Shown here: piece by piece, positions 5,751 through 7,136 of the stretch
How positions within the stretch are numbered: the stretch's first letter is position 1
How the letters are laid out: each line of letters opens with the position of its first letter
Made by a program: the position numbers and the translations under genes
Assembly (NCBI GenBank): GCA_947449125.1
Contig: CANFQR010000068.1
Coordinates: 1-7,136, forward strand
Length of the DNA stretch: 7,136 nt
Direction: 5' to 3'
Origin: Bacteroidota bacterium
GTDB taxonomy: Bacteria > Bacteroidota > Bacteroidia > B-17B0 > Aurantibacillaceae
The notes under the pieces: generated by a model
What the model was told of the DNA's origin: nothing
The model's database searches: none
What the model saw: only the letters and a program-made list of their open reading frames with translations

Positions 5751-7136
5751 TGAGTTTTTTTGTTTTTATTTTTAACAAAAGTTCATCAGAGTTGCCTCCG
5801 GCTTGTTTTGCCTTATTCCATTGATCAACAGCCGCATCAACTTTGTTTAATTTAAATAAAACATCCCCGTAATGCTCTAAAATATCAGCCTTTGGAGGAC
5901 CCATTTTAGTAGCCGTTTCAAGCAGGTATTCGGCGTCTATATATTTTTTTTGTTGAAACAATACCCAAGCGTAAGTGTCCAAATAATTTCTATTGTTTGG
6001 ACTTAGTTCGTTTACTTTTTTTGCCAGTTTTTCAGCTTTTTCTAAGTTTTCTTTTCGTAAAGAAAGATAGTAAGCGTAATTATTCAAAGCATAAGTGTTG
6101 TCTGGGTCTATTTTTAAAACTTCATCAAAGGCCCAGTCAGACTTTTCGTAGTCTTTACAATAATTGTAAGCATCTCCAAGGTTTGCATAAAAATCAATTT
6201 TAAGCGAATTGTTGTCTACAACAAACTCTATCCCGTCTTTGAGGGCCAAAGTTGCTTTTTTATAGTTTTTAAGCTGTATGTTAGCAATACCATTAAAAAA
6301 GTAGGGAATAGCTTGGCCTGGAAATAATTCTATTGCTTTAATACTGTGATGTTCTAAGGAGTCGTATTGTCTTAAATCGTTGTCGCTAAAAAGTAATTGT
6401 TTCCAGACAGAAAAATTAAGGTTTTCGTTTATTGCAGCATAGTAATAATATTTTGCGGCATCTTTTGTTTTACCTCCAAGCATTAAAAAATCCGCATAAA
6501 CAGCGTTTCCTTTTGCGTCTTTTGGATGAATTTTAATTAAGGCGTCACACAATTCAATTCCCCGCGAATAATAAAGAGATTCAGGTGTTTTTTCGGCCAT
6601 AAAGTAATAGTATCTTAAAGCATCAATTTTATACTCCGATTCAAGATCGGGGTTATTAAATGCTTTTAACAAACAACTATAAGCCTCCTCTAATTTACCT
6701 TGAGAATTATAAAAATCATGTAGGGCCAAGTTAATAGAAGGGTTGTTTGGGTCTATGCTTAAAATTTTATCGTACATGTTTTTTGCAAGTAACATTTTGT
6801 TTTGTTCGAGATAAAATTCGGCTAAATAAGCGTAAAAGCGCGGCTCGTTTTTATTAGACTCAGACAGTTTTAACAGTTCGTTTTCTACTTCTTTTATTCT
6901 TCGTTGGTTTTTTAATAATTTTACCTTATTCAAAGTAATTTGTTCATTAATTCCGTAAGCAGCTTCAAGCTCATTATAAATTTTATAGGATTTTTCAAAC
7001 TCACCAATTACAGAATACTCTATGGCTAAGTCTTCTTTAAATTCTGTTTTTTGAGGAAAATTCTTTACAAGCTGCTCGCGTAATTTTACAGACTCATTAT
7101 ATTGTTTAGCTGAAACAAAACAATCTATTAGTAACA
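5743..7136 (-). CDS. TPR-repeat protein, 5' end outside the window
   Basis: The frame is open from the right edge down to the TAG at 5743-5745, giving 463 full codons; the true start lies beyond 7136. The TTG at 6931-6933 (- strand) is an internal Leu codon, because the upstream residues continue the same helical repeat style (for example FPQKTEFKEDLAIEYSVIGE). The edge codon reads NTG and could in principle be a start, but there is no signal peptide or leader there to support that. Numbering from the first whole codon, clear tetratricopeptide repeats lie at about 97-131 (AEFYLEQNKMLLAKNMYDKI...DPNN), 312-346, 347-381, 382-415 and 417-449, with weaker helical pairs between. TPR arrays bind partner proteins; they are not enzymes. 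Related Bacteroidota proteins are often around 550-600 residues and carry an export signal, which would be in the missing part. The end overlaps the DUF4292 start by 8 bases, making this the upstream gene of an envelope operon. The exact partner is unknown. Confidence 0.9.
   Translation of the reverse strand, partial: LLIDCFVSAKQYNESVKLREQLVKNFPQKTEFKEDLAIEYSVIGEFEKSYKIYNELEAAYGINEQITLNKVKLLKNQRRIKEVENELLKLSESNKNEPRFYAYLAEFYLEQNKMLLAKNMYDKILSIDPNNPSINLALHDFYNSQGKLEEAYSCLLKAFNNPDLESEYKIDALRYYYFMAEKTPESLYYSRGIELCDALIKIHPKDAKGNAVYADFLMLGGKTKDAAKYYYYAAINENLNFSVWKQLLFSDNDLRQYDSLEHHSIKAIELFPGQAIPYFFNGIANIQLKNYKKATLALKDGIEFVVDNNSLKIDFYANLGDAYNYCKDYEKSDWAFDEVLKIDPDNTYALNNYAYYLSLRKENLEKAEKLAKKVNELSPNNRNYLDTYAWVLFQQKKYIDAEYLLETATKMGPPKADILEHYGDVLFKLNKVDAAVDQWNKAKQAGGNSDELLLKIKTKKLND

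Noticed and set aside
4869..6203. Open frames on the + strand at 4869-5090, 5437-5658 and 5997-6203.
   Set aside because: They lie opposite well-supported genes (DUF4292 and TPR), and their translations look like reverse-strand noise.
6931..6933. TTG (- strand) as the start of the TPR protein.
   Set aside because: The same frame continues to base 7136 with helical repeat-like sequence.
1..7136. Mobile element, CRISPR array, toxin-antitoxin or defence system.
   Set aside because: No transposase, integrase, direct-repeat array, tRNA or small gene pair is visible; coding is continuous and similar in base use throughout.

Overview
The window is a gene-dense, AT-rich stretch of bacterial chromosome, most likely from a member of the phylum Bacteroidota. 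This rests on three things. Codon use is heavily A/T-biased, with TTA, AAA and AAT dominant. Start regions are A-rich and lack clear Shine-Dalgarno sequences, and a TAnnTTTG-type -7 box precedes radA. The gene set (a HisKA_2 kinase with a LytTR regulator, and a TPR / DUF4292 / EnvC-like run) is familiar from that phylum. I cannot place it more finely.

Left half, + strand. Position 1 lies inside a sensor histidine kinase with at least two PAS domains, a HisKA_2 dimerisation/phosphoacceptor helix and a HATPase domain (ends 1313). Ten bases later comes its probable partner, a LytTR-type response regulator (1324-2076). A 77-base intergenic gap holds overlapping inverted repeats and a Bacteroidota-type -7 promoter box. 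It is followed by radA, a DNA-repair/recombination ATPase (2154-3533).

Right half, - strand. Three overlapping genes are read from the right edge towards radA: a TPR-repeat protein whose start lies outside the window (5743-7136), a DUF4292 lipoprotein (4860-5750) and an EnvC-like coiled-coil protein with a degenerate LytM/M23 domain (3536-4888). They overlap by 8 and 29 bases, so they are almost certainly one operon with coupled translation. The last gene converges on radA with only 2 bases between the stop codons.

How the genes work together: the kinase and regulator form a two-component system whose signal and targets cannot be read from the sequence. radA is a housekeeping gene with its own likely promoter. 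The - strand operon looks like a cell-envelope module: an outer-membrane lipoprotein of possible LolA/LolB-like fold, a non-catalytic murein-hydrolase activator, and a TPR scaffold. Apart from about 90 non-coding bases the window is fully coding. I see no RNA gene, mobile element, CRISPR array or defence system. The content is mostly core genome, and I do not see a clearly new system. The points most worth a second look are the wholly lost LytM active site, the LolB-like look of the DUF4292 protein, and the overlapping palindromes before radA.
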